From NCBI RefSeq assembly GCF_020734105.1, contig NZ_JAJAFR010000002.1, positions 1 to 64,000 on the forward strand: a stretch of 64,000 nt of DNA, read 5' to 3'. Every line of letters starts with the position of its first letter. Within the stretch, counting starts at the first letter, position 1. Both the position numbers and the translations under genes were made by a program. Shown here in pieces: positions 63,438-64,000 of this stretch. The DNA is from Alkalihalobacillus deserti (GTDB lineage: Bacteria > Bacillota > Bacilli > Bacillales > Bacillaceae_D). Under the pieces are notes generated by a model. The model ran no database searches, had not been told where the DNA came from, and worked only from the letters and a program-made list of their open reading frames with translations.

Positions 63438-64000
63438 ATGATAAAAAAGAATGCCATTATTCAAATGCTTTTTGTCTTTGTTCTCATTTTAATGACAGGT
63501 TGTAATAATCAAAGTGAAGGTTCTACATCTAAAATGCAGGAAGAAAGTACAACTGAGTCTTCAGAGATAGAAGATAAGTCTTTAACACTGTTATTCAGCT
63601 TTGCCTCTAAAACGATCGATCCTCATCAGGACTGGATGGGTGTTCGTGCAGGTATTGCAGAGACATTAGTAAAAATTGATGAAGACTTACAAATCCAGCC
63701 ATGGTTAGCTGAATCATGGGAGCAAAACGATGAGAGATCATGGACATTTAACATTCAAAATGGTGTTACATTCCACGACGGAACTCCCGTTGATGGGGAG
63801 GCTGTAAAAGCTTCGTTTGAGCGTGTAATGAATGTAAATGATGCGATTGCAACTAACTTAAAAATTGAATCTATGGAAGCAAACGGACAACAAATTACCT
63901 TTATAACTACAGAAGAGTATCCAGCATTTCTTTCTGAGCTAGTACATACAAATACTTCTATTATAAAGGCGGATGTAGAAAATACTAGTGAACAACCAAT
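63438..64000 (+). CDS. Family 5 substrate-binding lipoprotein, Zur-linked (partial)
   Basis: The gene runs off the right edge. The visible 187 residues include a lipoprotein signal (LILMTGC, Cys22), an acidic linker and the family 5 opening LTLLFSFASKTIDPHQDW, then VTFHDGTPVDGEAVKASFERV. It resembles NikA/CntA-type proteins and the NikA-like protein at 33811. With a Zur box upstream, it probably captures zinc, perhaps as a metallophore complex. The permease and ATPase genes should follow outside the window. Confidence 0.85.
   Translation, partial: MIKKNAIIQMLFVFVLILMTGCNNQSEGSTSKMQEESTTESSEIEDKSLTLLFSFASKTIDPHQDWMGVRAGIAETLVKIDEDLQIQPWLAESWEQNDERSWTFNIQNGVTFHDGTPVDGEAVKASFERVMNVNDAIATNLKIESMEANGQQITFITTEEYPAFLSELVHTNTSIIKADVENTSEQP

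Noticed and set aside
1..64000. CRISPR arrays, tRNA or rRNA genes
   Set aside because: No regularly spaced direct repeats, cloverleaf folds or rRNA-like conserved blocks were seen.

Overview
The window comes from a low-GC, endospore-forming, aerobic Bacillaceae bacterium. The evidence is a GerA-type germinant receptor operon, AGGAGG-type ribosome sites with many GTG and TTG starts, TPP and cobalamin riboswitches with terminator platforms, Fur and Zur operators of the Bacillus type, a cobalamin operon in the Bacillus megaterium style (cbiW, cbiH60, His-tailed cbiX, cbiET) and a schizokinen-type siderophore locus. I saw no rRNA, tRNA, CRISPR array or intact transposase.

Layout. 1-0.5 kb holds the 3' end of a group II intron next to a structured repeat. 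0.56-2.6 kb is a cytoplasmic GH3 glycosidase and 3.2-3.7 kb a glutathione peroxidase, followed by an IS3 OrfA relic. 4.2-10.4 kb is a TPP-riboswitch operon: LuxE-like and LuxC-like carboxylate reduction enzymes, a ThiXYZ-type ABC importer and an SDR dehydrogenase. 11.2-15.3 kb is a ger operon (A-C-D-B). 15.7-18.4 kb holds a LysM-GMC oxidoreductase divergent from a ThuA-like gene, and two relics of a second GMC gene lie on either side of this stretch. 18.7-40.9 kb is a cobalamin operon behind two tandem B12 riboswitches. It contains the early-cobalt ring-contraction set, BluB and CobT for the lower ligand, CobO, CobQ, a NiCoT permease and a NikABCDE-type ABC transporter. 41.2-51.2 kb is a Fur-box-controlled hydroxamate siderophore operon.

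The last 12 kb (51.7-64 kb) reads as a zinc-starvation island. I count eleven matches to the Zur operator (core TCGTAATNATTACGA). They precede a SufU and MoaB pair, an FAD oxidoreductase, a frameshifted CbiW-like Fe-S protein, two ZagA/YciC GTPases, a broken dCTP deaminase, a His-rich COG0523 GTPase, a YcgR/YcgQ-type membrane pair, a COG0523 paralogue that has lost its nucleotide-binding motifs, the zinc-free ribosomal protein S14, and the start of a nickel/peptide-type binding lipoprotein. Several of these are decayed, so the island is in flux.

Most novel by my reading are: (1) the thiamine-responsive LuxE/LuxC/SDR/ABC operon, which I infer imports a carboxylate related to thiamine and reduces it to an alcohol; (2) the Zur island with its pseudo-GTPase, SufU/MoaB pair and zinc-sparing dCTP deaminase; and (3) a family of nested-hairpin repeats whose stems differ between copies but keep pairing. 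Coordinates of starts were adjusted where a Shine-Dalgarno sequence favours an internal start. Functions are assigned from protein motifs only, without database searches.
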